From positions 1-13,869 of the forward strand of contig JAEZAF010000139.1 of assembly GCA_023430545.1 (NCBI GenBank): a DNA stretch of 13,869 bases. The letters run 5' to 3'. Made by a program: the position numbers and the translations under genes. The DNA comes from Chloroflexota bacterium (GTDB lineage Bacteria; Chloroflexota; Anaerolineae; Aggregatilineales; Phototrophicaceae). Of the stretch, positions 8,377 through 13,869 are shown piece by piece; the first letter of the stretch is position 1; the number at the start of each line of letters is the position of its first letter. The notes beneath the pieces were generated by a model. The model made no database searches and was not told where the DNA came from. It saw nothing but the letters and a program-made list of their open reading frames with translations.

Positions 8377-8386
8377 GACGATCGTC
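8377..8386. repeat. 10-bp palindrome in the argF leader
   Basis: GACGATCGTC is a perfect palindrome about 30 bases upstream of the argF ATG, downstream of the proposed start of transcription. It does not resemble the E. coli ARG box. It may be an operator half-site pair or chance. Confidence 0.25.
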
Positions 8387-8447
8387 TGGCAGATCATGCG
8401 CAGAGACATCGCACGGACATAGGGTGAGATAAATCAGGAATAAACGG

Positions 8448-8456
8448 AGTATAGCA
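8448..8456 (-). promoter_or_regulatory. Candidate extended -10 promoter for argF
   Basis: On the minus strand this reads TGCTATACT: a TATACT -10 box preceded by the TGn extension. A recognisable -35 is lacking, which fits an extended -10 promoter. It would give a 5' leader of about 90 bases before the argF ATG at 8348. It is read by eye only. Confidence 0.45.
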
Positions 8457-8550
8457 CACGCCATAAACCGAGAAAAACCAATCGCCGAACTGTGGCTCTG
8501 TACTGGCAGCAATCAGGCGGTTGTGAAATATCGCACTATAAAACCATCGT

Positions 8551-8570
8551 AAAAGTCATAAAAAGTCATT
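8551..8570 (+). repeat. Tandem 10-bp AAAAGTCAT repeat upstream of the secreted-protein gene
   Basis: AAAAGTCATA and AAAAGTCATT stand head to tail, so two identical 9-base words recur with a 10-bp (one helical turn) period. They lie 10-30 bp upstream of the candidate -35 box of the secreted-protein gene, a good position for two adjacent binding sites of an activator. Confidence 0.4.
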
Positions 8571-8579
8571 TATAAACTG

Positions 8580-8607
8580 TTGATGAGAAACTTCATGCCT
8601 TTACACT
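8580..8607 (+). promoter_or_regulatory. Candidate promoter for the secreted-protein gene
   Basis: TTGATG (8580-8585) and TACACT (8602-8607) are separated by 16 bp, each matching the sigma-70 consensus at 4 of 6 bases. Transcription would start near 8614, leaving a leader of about 33 bases. The surrounding 8549-8625 stretch is clearly more AT-rich than the genes. Confidence 0.35.
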
Positions 8608-8646
8608 GAAAGTAACGTAAAAGAATACTTCGAAGGCAGGCCCGCA

Positions 8647-10143
8647 ATGAACATGTCTCTTCGTCCTTCAAGGCTTCTGATTTTAATCGGACTCATGGTT
8701 TCCCTTATCTTCATGAGTGTTGGTTTCGCCTCTGCACAGGAAGGACGCCTGGTTGGAGAGCCAGTCTCCAACAGCAACGCCATCCTTCACTTCTCATCTC
8801 CTTCGACGAACAGCTCCAACTGGACCGAGTTCAGCTCTCCGCTCACCAACACCAACACCAACGCTGTTGTGTTCTATACCCACAACTGGAACGCCGGCGG
8901 TGATCCGAGCGGAACAGCAGTGGTACCGTATCCCCTTGGAATCTGGTACACCAGCAGCGAACGGTGGTCGCTGTTCAATCAGGATTTCAACATACCATTT
9001 GTGCCAGACACCTACTTCAACATTATGGCGCAGGGGTTGGGCGGCAATGTCTTCCTACATACCAGTCAGCCGAGCAACATCAGCGCCGATGCCACCATCA
9101 TTGACAATCCACTGACCAATAACCAACCCAATGCCATCCTGTTTGTCGCGGCAAACTGGGATGCCAGCAGTGTCTATCACAATCACTCGCTCGGTGTGTA
9201 CTACAGTGAGGTACACGACAAGTGGTTGATCTTCAATCAGGATTCGGCCGCGATGCAGACCAGTGTGGCCTTCAACGTGATCGTGAAAGAAGCCAGCGAA
9301 ACGACATTCGTCCACACCAAGGTCACAGGGGACAATTCCAACGATATTTATACCCCTCTGAATAACCCCTATCTGAACAACAACCCCTACGCCCAGGTCA
9401 TTGTCGCCCAGAACTATGGCGTTTATAACGACAGTGAAGTCGGCGTGTGGTATAGCGACACAGACGGCATATGGTACATCTACAATGAGGATCTCACTCT
9501 GATCCCCAATGGCACCAGATTCAACGTCCATGTGATCTCAAACAACGGGGCGGTCCGTAACGTGCTGCTGAACGGCGGCTTCGAGGTCCCTGGCGAGTCC
9601 CCCGCCCAGGCGATCAACTGGACGTCGAAAGACAAGGCCAAGCGTAAGTGCAGTGATCTCGCCGCCGCGAAGGACGTCAGCTATGCAGGCGAATGCGCCA
9701 TGCTCATCAAGGGGAAACCCGGCCTCTCCTCAGGGATCAAGCAGGTCGGCGCGATGGACAGCTCCAGTGCGCGTTTCGTCGGACACTTCACTGGCAAGAA
9801 TATCTTCGGCGGACTGAAGGCCGTCGCAAAGCTGACACTCAACAACGGCACTGACGTCAAGCTGATACTCGACCCGACACAGCTCAACAGCGGCACCTAT
9901 ACACTCGACCTTTCGGAACAGTTACTGATTCCAGCGGACATCGTGGCCTACAAGGTGCAAGTCAAACTTGATGCACCTTCGGGCAAGCTGCTGGTCGATG
10001 AGCTGTACCTGTCTTCAACGCTCGCCATCCGCAGCGAGGAACTGCTGCCGCTGCCTGCCATCGGTGGTGCAGTCTCCGGCGGACCAGGCGCAGGCCAGCC
10101 CGCCGCTGCACAGACCGTCATCGCACGCATCCCCGGACAGTAA
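8647..10143 (+). CDS. Secreted protein with three DUF7452-like repeats and a jelly-roll-like C-terminal domain
   Basis: A 498-residue exported protein of unknown function. Residues 1-30 are a clear Sec signal peptide: Arg at 6 and 9, a hydrophobic core, and a likely signal peptidase I site after ASA (30/31); there is no lipobox Cys. Three repeats follow at about 64-153, 154-239 and 240-299. Each has the order NxNAxxxVxxNW, then GVWY or a variant, then WxIFNQD, then FNVxV; I recognise this as resembling the DUF7452 repeat. Residues 303-457 start with LLNGGFE, a motif common at the start of CBM4/9-like jelly rolls, and end with LLVDELYLS. It holds the only two cysteines (C334, C350), which could form a disulfide. 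The last 40 residues are Gly/Ala/Pro-rich with no sorting signal or C-terminal membrane helix. ATG 8647 has AGG 6 bases upstream; M3 is an alternative. A strong terminator follows, so it is probably monocistronic. A glycan-binding or surface role is a guess from the folds. Confidence 0.82.
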   Translation: MNMSLRPSRLLILIGLMVSLIFMSVGFASAQEGRLVGEPVSNSNAILHFSSPSTNSSNWTEFSSPLTNTNTNAVVFYTHNWNAGGDPSGTAVVPYPLGIWYTSSERWSLFNQDFNIPFVPDTYFNIMAQGLGGNVFLHTSQPSNISADATIIDNPLTNNQPNAILFVAANWDASSVYHNHSLGVYYSEVHDKWLIFNQDSAAMQTSVAFNVIVKEASETTFVHTKVTGDNSNDIYTPLNNPYLNNNPYAQVIVAQNYGVYNDSEVGVWYSDTDGIWYIYNEDLTLIPNGTRFNVHVISNNGAVRNVLLNGGFEVPGESPAQAINWTSKDKAKRKCSDLAAAKDVSYAGECAMLIKGKPGLSSGIKQVGAMDSSSARFVGHFTGKNIFGGLKAVAKLTLNNGTDVKLILDPTQLNSGTYTLDLSEQLLIPADIVAYKVQVKLDAPSGKLLVDELYLSSTLAIRSEELLPLPAIGGAVSGGPGAGQPAAAQTVIARIPGQ

Positions 10144-10181
10144 TCGGACAGAGGCTGTTACGCGCTTTTAAAACCTCACCA

Positions 10182-10230
10182 CCCGTCCCCTCTCGGTAGC
10201 ACAACTTGTTGCCGAGGGGGACCGGGTTTT
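10182..10230. terminator. Long GC-rich hairpin, intrinsic terminator of the secreted-protein gene, probably bidirectional
   Basis: The arms 10182-10201 and 10207-10226 pair almost throughout (CCCG/CGGG, TCCCC/GGGGA, CTCGG/CCGAG, then weaker pairs) with two single-base bulges and a 5-base loop. On the + strand it is followed at once by TTTT (10227-10230), 39 bases after the stop at 10143. On the minus strand a TTTTAAAA follows about 10 bases after the stem, so it could also end the convergent glmS transcript. Confidence 0.75.
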
Positions 10231-10234
10231 CAAA

Positions 10235-10330
10235 GGTAGGTATTTCCATTGAATCTCATAAAACGCCGGACAACACACCCACTGCCCCTACAAAACACGC
10301 GGAGGGTAGGGACACGGCATGCCGTGTCCG
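10235..10330 (+). repeat. Intergenic repeat, copy A, with a 20-bp palindrome
   Basis: Starts with GGTAGGTATTTCCAT (10235-10249), continues with TACAAAACACGCG (10290-10302) and ends in GTAGGGACACGG... where 10310-10329 is a perfect 20-bp palindrome, GGACACGGCATGCCGTGTCC. The same words in the same order and orientation recur at 12748-12824 (copy B), with a shorter middle. It fits a REP- or MITE-like non-coding element, dispersed between genes; it carries no ORF. Confidence 0.6.
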
Positions 10331-10391
10331 CTTGTAAACGGGGAAGGGGCCATGTGCCTCAAAACACCTTAGCGTAATGCGTATCTACTCC

Positions 10392-12248
10392 TCACTCCAC
10401 CGTCACGGACTTCGCCAGATTGCGCGGCTGATCGACATCGGCACCGCGATGCACGGCAATCGAATAGGCCAGAAGCTGAAGCGGGATCACCGATACCACC
10501 GGACTCAGCATCTCCGGCACGGGCGGCAGATAAATCACATGATCGGCCTTCGTAGCGATCACGCTGTCGCCCTCAGTTGCGAGGGCGATCACGATCCCGC
10601 CGCGAGCCTTCGCCTGTTCGATCTGGCTGATCATCTTCTCGTACAGCGGGTCGCGCAGGGCAATCGCCAGCACCGGCATATCGGAGTCGATCAGCGCGAT
10701 CGGGCCGTGCTTCATCTCACCCGCTGGATAACCCTCAGCATGGATGTAGCTGATTTCCTTCAGCTTCAGCGCACCTTCCAGCGCCACCGGATAGTTGATG
10801 CCCCTTCCGAGGTATAAAAAGCTGCGATAGTGCATCAGCACCTGTGCCAGCGTATCGATGGCTTCCGCCTGTTGCAGCACATGCCCGATGATCTCCGGCA
10901 GACGTGCTGCATCCTGTAAATAGCATTGGCGGTCAGACTCAGTCAGCGTGCCGCGCAGTTGTCCCAGATACACCGCCAGCAGATACTGATCGACCACACT
11001 GCTGGTAAAGGCTTTCGTGGAAGCAACCCCGATCTCCGGTCCGGCGTTCATCGCGATATAGCCATCGGCAAGGCGCATGGCCTGACTGCCAATAGCATTG
11101 ACGATACTCCACACCAGCGCGCCTTTTTCCCGTGCCGCTTCGATGGCCGCCAGTGTATCGACCGTCTCACCGCTTTGGGTGATCGCAAGCACAGCAGTGT
11201 GTCCGTCCAGCAGTGGATCACGGTAGCGGTACTCACTGCCGTAATCGACTTCCACATGCAGCCGCGCCAGCCGTTCGATAAAGAACTTGCCGATCAGGGC
11301 ACTGTAGTAGCTGGTCCCGCACGCGACGATCACCAGCCTCTTCAGGCCGCGTGCCTGCTCGGTTGTCAGATGAAGATCCGGCAGCACGACTTCAAAGCGC
11401 TCAAAGTCGATGCGTCCGCCCAGCGTATCCGTGATGCTGCGCGGCTGCTCGAAGATCTCCTTCTGCATAAAGTGGCGGTACGGCCCTTTGGCCGCGCTGA
11501 CCGGGTCATAGGCGATATGCTGGATGGTCGGCGTCACCGTTTCGCCGTCGAGGGTCTGAAGCGTGAAGCCATCCGCACAGACCACCGCAAGCTGACGGTC
11601 CTCGATGAAGACCATATCGCGGGTATGGTCGAGGATTGCGGGAATATCCGAGGCGACGAAATGCGCTTCAGGCGTGATGCCGATCGACACACCACCCGCA
11701 TTACCGATGCGCACCACCACCAGACGATCCGGCAGGGTGCGGCTCATCACCACGATGGCATGCGCGCCCCGCAGCCGCTGGACTGCCCTTCGTGTTGCCT
11801 CGACCACATCACACCCATCCTGATGCGCGTAACACTCGATCAACTGGACGATCACTTCGGTATCCGTCTCGGACCGGAATTCGACCCCCTGCGCCAGAAG
11901 TTCCGCCCGCAGTTCAAGATAGTTTTCAACAATACCGTTATGAACCAGCACGAAATCACCGTTCATGCTGAGATGCGGATGCGCGTTATATTCCGCCGGG
12001 ACCCCGTGAGTCGCCCAGCGTGTGTGACCAATGCCCATCGAACCCGAAATCGGCTGCTGACTCACGCGCTGGCTGAGATTCGCCAGCTTGCCCACATCAC
12101 GCCGGATAGCAATCCGCTGATCGGCGTCAATCACCGCGATTCCGGCAGAATCATATCCACGATATTCAAGACGCTGTAAGCCTTCGAGGATCAGCGGCGT
12201 CGCATCAGAGACACCTGCCAGACCGACATAGCCAACAATTCCACACAT
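10392..12248 (-). CDS. glmS: Glutamine-fructose-6-phosphate aminotransferase (isomerizing)
   Basis: Makes glucosamine-6-phosphate from fructose-6-phosphate and glutamine, the first committed step to UDP-GlcNAc and so to peptidoglycan and surface glycans. It is complete at 618 residues, near the usual 600-610. The N-terminal nucleophile Cys2 is present (MCGIVGYVG), with YRGYDSAG, GHTRWATHG (74-82), NGIVENY (104-110) and SETDTEV forming the class II glutaminase domain up to about residue 240. Two SIS domains follow: the first with ACGTSYYSA, TQSGETVDT and ASTKAFTS, the second with LGRGINYPVALEGALKLKE and EGYPAGEMKHGP. The C-terminus DQPRNLAKSVTVE is the conserved tail that closes the sugar site. 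The ATG at 12248 has a strong AGGAGA Shine-Dalgarno at 12260-12255. It is the first gene after a 1.0 kb non-coding stretch, so it should have its own promoter, though I could not single one out. No glmS ribozyme sequence is recognisable upstream. Confidence 0.97.
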   Translation of the reverse strand: MCGIVGYVGLAGVSDATPLILEGLQRLEYRGYDSAGIAVIDADQRIAIRRDVGKLANLSQRVSQQPISGSMGIGHTRWATHGVPAEYNAHPHLSMNGDFVLVHNGIVENYLELRAELLAQGVEFRSETDTEVIVQLIECYAHQDGCDVVEATRRAVQRLRGAHAIVVMSRTLPDRLVVVRIGNAGGVSIGITPEAHFVASDIPAILDHTRDMVFIEDRQLAVVCADGFTLQTLDGETVTPTIQHIAYDPVSAAKGPYRHFMQKEIFEQPRSITDTLGGRIDFERFEVVLPDLHLTTEQARGLKRLVIVACGTSYYSALIGKFFIERLARLHVEVDYGSEYRYRDPLLDGHTAVLAITQSGETVDTLAAIEAAREKGALVWSIVNAIGSQAMRLADGYIAMNAGPEIGVASTKAFTSSVVDQYLLAVYLGQLRGTLTESDRQCYLQDAARLPEIIGHVLQQAEAIDTLAQVLMHYRSFLYLGRGINYPVALEGALKLKEISYIHAEGYPAGEMKHGPIALIDSDMPVLAIALRDPLYEKMISQIEQAKARGGIVIALATEGDSVIATKADHVIYLPPVPEMLSPVVSVIPLQLLAYSIAVHRGADVDQPRNLAKSVTVE

Positions 12249-12726
12249 GAGAGATCTCCTTCACTGTGCAGTATGGCCGCATGGCATACAGACGACATCA
12301 CGTATACTTCCGCCGGGATATCCAGAGCGGGAACCCAACGAAAACACACGCAGTCCACCTGCGCTGCCAGCAGCAGATAAGGATGTAGGTTGTGGAGATA
12401 AGTTCACTGCGATGGCTTGTCGCGGCGCTTTCGGGCCGTTTTTCGCCGATAGCTTAAATTGTGAGGGGGAAAGATAGGGTGGTGAACAGCACCCTGACGG
12501 CATCCGCTGATAATTCGATCACCGTCACCTCGTCAGCCGCCCGATAGATCTGTACGATCATCGGGTGAGGCTCATGCGCTTGGATTTTCCCCTTGGGTAA
12601 CAACTCCTTTCACTGTTAAACGAACAGCGCAGGATATTAGCGGACTCTGATGATGGATGCAAATTTACATCCGATGTGCACCAGGTTAAGCAAATTACAC
12701 ATTTGAAAATAGGCCGCCAAAACCCC
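12249..12726. other. Intergenic region upstream of glmS, no convincing gene
   Basis: It holds the glmS leader. Short open frames exist on both strands, but their translations look like random, Pro/Arg/Ser-rich sequence without Shine-Dalgarno sites. I could not pick one glmS promoter: TATACG near 12306-12301 on the minus strand lacks a good -35. A weak 5-bp hairpin GGATG/CATCC lies at 12655-12672. The only open frame with protein-like composition is the 35-codon one listed separately. Confidence 0.5.
12454..12561 (-). CDS. Possible small ORF or gene remnant, 35 aa
   Basis: ATG at 12561, TAA at 12454-12456. The translation begins MIVQIYRAADEVTVIELSAD and has the alternating hydrophobic pattern and ordinary codon choice of a real beta-alpha protein, unlike other open frames here. 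The frame stays open another 14 codons upstream without a usual start, so it could be the tail of a decayed gene. There is no good Shine-Dalgarno before the ATG. No family recognised. Confidence 0.2.
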   Translation of the reverse strand: MIVQIYRAADEVTVIELSADAVRVLFTTLSFPLTI

Positions 12727-12881
12727 CACCTAAATCCTCCTTTTAAGGGTAGATATTTCCATAACAACGCCTGCGTTGTCCGTACAAAACATGTGAGAGG
12801 TAGGGACAGGGCCTGCCTGTCCGCCCGTAGCCACCTGAACCGAGAGTCAAATACCTACCCTTGTACACACCTAAATCCTCC
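12727..12881. mobile_element. MITE-like element: intergenic repeat copy B with terminal inverted repeats and flanking 14-bp direct repeats
   Basis: AAGGGTAGATATTT (12745-12758) and AAATACCTACCCTT (12849-12862) are inverted repeats matching at 13 of 14 bases. Outside them CACCTAAATCCTCC occurs identically at 12727-12740 and 12868-12881. Inside are a 7-bp hairpin ACAACGC/GCGTTGT (12764-12779), the word TACAAAACAT (12783-12792) and a 7-bp hairpin GGACAGG/CCTGTCC (12804-12822). No transposase or ORF is inside. The layout suggests a small non-autonomous element or a composite intergenic repeat. Copy A beyond the 3' end of glmS shares the inner words. Confidence 0.45.
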
Positions 12882-12906
12882 CCCCGTTGACGGGTGAGGA
12901 CTTTTT
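12877..12906 (+). terminator. Terminator-like hairpin with T-run, no gene upstream on this strand
   Basis: CCTC (12877-12880) pairs with GAGG (12896-12899) and CCCG (12883-12886) with CGGG (12891-12894) around a TTGA loop, followed by ACTTTTT. Its left arm is the second 14-bp direct repeat of the element at 12727-12881. No + strand gene precedes it within 2.7 kb, so it may be part of the repeat rather than a working terminator. Confidence 0.4.
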
Positions 12907-12945
12907 ATGCATCCGTTAAACCTGCTTTTCTCCCTTCCCTCGGAA

Positions 12946-12963
12946 AGCATGCCTAGCATGCCT
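12946..12963. repeat. Tandem 9-bp duplication AGCATGCCT x2
   Basis: AGCATGCCT occurs twice without gap (12946-12954 and 12955-12963). Each unit contains the palindrome GCATGC. It lies directly beside the hairpin at 12964-12988. Confidence 0.5.
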
Positions 12964-12988
12964 GGGTGGGGGCGAAATGCCCCTACCC
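12964..12988. repeat. Hairpin related to the GTAGGG intergenic repeats
   Basis: GGGTGGGGGC (12964-12973) pairs with GCCCCTACCC (12979-12988) over 10 positions with one G-T, leaving a 5-base loop. The right arm is the complement of GGGTAGGGGC and so echoes the GGTAGGGAC word of copies A and B in opposite orientation. Confidence 0.45.
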
Positions 12989-13121
12989 GAATCGTTTGAA
13001 AACCCTAACCGCACAAAGCGAACATTCGTGCTACACTGTAAGGTTCCTGCACCTTAACATTTCCGGATGTCAGTGACCAAATGCCAGTATGGGCGGCACT
13101 CGACGCCGCCCGCTGTCCCGC

Positions 13122-13267
13122 TGTTGCAGCAACCATAAGTTGCTACTAGCAGCATATTTTTTTTGTGCTGCTGCCGCTGCTGCTGCAAGCAGATTTTGAA
13201 CCTGAAGGCCGCTAAAATCGCCATGATTGCAGCAGAAATGCGCCGCAAACTGCTGCAACTGCTGCAA
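13122..13267. repeat. CTG/CAG-rich low-complexity stretch with stacked stem-loops
   Basis: The words GCAGCA and TGCTGC recur about ten times, giving inverted pairs such as AGCAGCA (13148-13154) with TGCTGCT (13166-13172) around a T8 run. Open frames through it translate to Leu/Gln, Ala or Cys homopolymers and none has a credible start site, so I treat it as non-coding. Confidence 0.5.
13227..13258 (-). terminator. 9-bp stem-loop just after the acyltransferase gene
   Basis: TTGCAGCAG (13227-13235) and CTGCTGCAA (13250-13258) pair perfectly; the 14-base loop contains a further TGC/GCA pair. It begins 16 bases after the acyltransferase stop in the direction of transcription. There is no U-run directly after, so it is either a weak terminator or a 3' end stabiliser. 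Confidence 0.4.
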
Positions 13268-13274
13268 AATACCG

Positions 13275-13869
13275 CTACAAATCCTGTTTTATCGTGTCGA
13301 TAAACGTCAGCGTCTGGGTGGTGGCGCGTTCGATGTCGCGATATTCACCACGCAGGCTGGCATCCGGCAGCGCCAGCGCCAGTTGATACATCGCTTCCTG
13401 TGTCATCAGGGCCAGCTCATCTCGTGGGATGCGCGACCGCCCCGCCGTGTTAAACCGGAACGGACGCCCGAAGTCCACGCGCATCTCGCCCCGGTCCAGC
13501 CGCTTGAGGCGATCCATCCAGCCCACCGCCCCGCTGACCGCCGTCGGGACGATCACAGCATCGGCTTTCGTCGCGATATAGGTCAAACCGTCCTTGGGCT
13601 GCTGTAATCCGTGTGGATTGCGTGTACCTTCCGGCGCGATCAGGATCAACTGACCGCTTTTCAGCAGTTCAATGGAGTTCATCAGGGCGCTGCGGTCCAC
13701 CTCATCCCGATTGACTGTATAAGCGCCATACATCCAGACAAAGCTGCCAAAAATCGGATGTCGGGCGTTTTCGACCTTGGTCATCGGGATCACATAGCGG
13801 TGACGTACCGCGCCCATGCTCAGCACCGGGTCAATCGCCGAGATATGGTTCATCATCAGGATGGTCGGG
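13275..13869 (-). CDS. PlsC-like 1-acylglycerol-3-phosphate O-acyltransferase (5' partial)
   Basis: Member of the LPLAT/AGPAT family, which acylates lysophosphatidic acid or a related lyso-lipid at the membrane in phospholipid synthesis. The frame stays open through the window edge (PTIL before the first Met), so the N-terminus, and possibly a membrane helix, is missing; 197 residues are visible. Motif I is NHISAID, with the catalytic His at visible residue 8 and Asp at 13 (H-x4-D). Motif II is GAYTVNR (R54), motif III is APEGTRNP (EGTR 80-83, which binds the glycerol phosphate), and motif IV is VIVPTAVSGA. All catalytic residues are in place. The substrate within the family is not certain. 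It is transcribed toward glmS but about 1.0 kb of non-coding DNA separates them, and a 9-bp stem-loop begins 16 bases after the stop, so the two are unlikely to form one operon. Confidence 0.9.
   Translation of the reverse strand, partial: PTILMMNHISAIDPVLSMGAVRHRYVIPMTKVENARHPIFGSFVWMYGAYTVNRDEVDRSALMNSIELLKSGQLILIAPEGTRNPHGLQQPKDGLTYIATKADAVIVPTAVSGAVGWMDRLKRLDRGEMRVDFGRPFRFNTAGRSRIPRDELALMTQEAMYQLALALPDASLRGEYRDIERATTQTLTFIDTIKQDL

Noticed and set aside
10926..12179. 417-codon open frame on the + strand opposite glmS
   Set aside because: It is the reverse of a complete, motif-rich glmS gene; its His/Arg/Asp-rich translation is typical of an antisense shadow in GC-rich DNA.
12247..12503. 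Overlapping open frames on both strands in the glmS leader
   Set aside because: They overlap each other on opposite strands and translate to Pro/Gly/Ser/Arg-rich sequence with no fold-like pattern or start signal.
12249..12560. glmS ribozyme upstream of glmS
   Set aside because: The leader on the minus strand shows none of the conserved ribozyme core words, and this RNA is mainly known from Firmicutes.
13054..13267. Two overlapping minus-strand open frames of about 65 codons after the acyltransferase gene
   Set aside because: Their translations are dominated by Gln or Ala runs produced by the CTG/CAG-rich DNA, the two frames are equally open, and neither has a Shine-Dalgarno.
1..13869. tRNA, rRNA, CRISPR array, transposase, integrase, toxin-antitoxin or defence genes
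   Set aside because: No T-loop signature in the gaps, no regularly spaced repeats, and every long frame is explained by housekeeping or secreted-protein genes.

Overview
This 13.9 kb window holds ordinary bacterial chromosome of fairly high GC. Nothing in it looks like a phage, plasmid, transposase, CRISPR or defence system. The gene set points to a free-living bacterium. My best guess is Chloroflexota (Anaerolineae-like), because of the mix of a fused malic enzyme/phosphotransacetylase, a CdaA/CdaR pair next to a large TPR protein, a secreted DUF7452-like repeat protein, and GC-rich palindromic repeats between genes. That assignment is inference from family context; there is no rRNA to confirm it.

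Left arm, + strand (1-2808): the 3' three quarters of a MaeB-type malic enzyme with its C-terminal phosphotransacetylase-like domain, followed with zero spacing by a GT4 glycosyltransferase. They converge, with only 9 bp between, on a minus-strand block.

Minus-strand block (2818-8348), in transcription order: argF (ornithine carbamoyltransferase), a 749-residue cytosolic TPR protein, cdaA (diadenylate cyclase) and cdaR (four YbbR domains). cdaA and cdaR overlap by one base and are surely co-translated; together they make and control the second messenger c-di-AMP at the membrane. A perfect 11-bp inverted repeat lies between argF and the TPR gene.

Middle (8349-10391): a divergent intergenic region with an argF promoter candidate, then a secreted protein (signal peptide, three DUF7452-like repeats, a jelly-roll-like C-terminal domain), then a strong, possibly bidirectional terminator and an intergenic repeat.

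Right arm, minus strand (10392-13869): glmS, a 1.0 kb gap with no convincing gene but many repeats and hairpins, and the 3' part of a PlsC-like acyltransferase. Related repeat copies lie on both sides of glmS in the same orientation. GlmS feeds amino-sugar and peptidoglycan synthesis. In Firmicutes, cdaA-cdaR is classically linked to glmM, the next enzyme of that pathway, so finding glmS on the same strand about 5 kb away is suggestive but not proof of a link.

The most unusual material is the secreted repeat protein, the TPR-cdaA-cdaR arrangement and the repeat-rich intergenic regions. I found no complete system that I could call undescribed.
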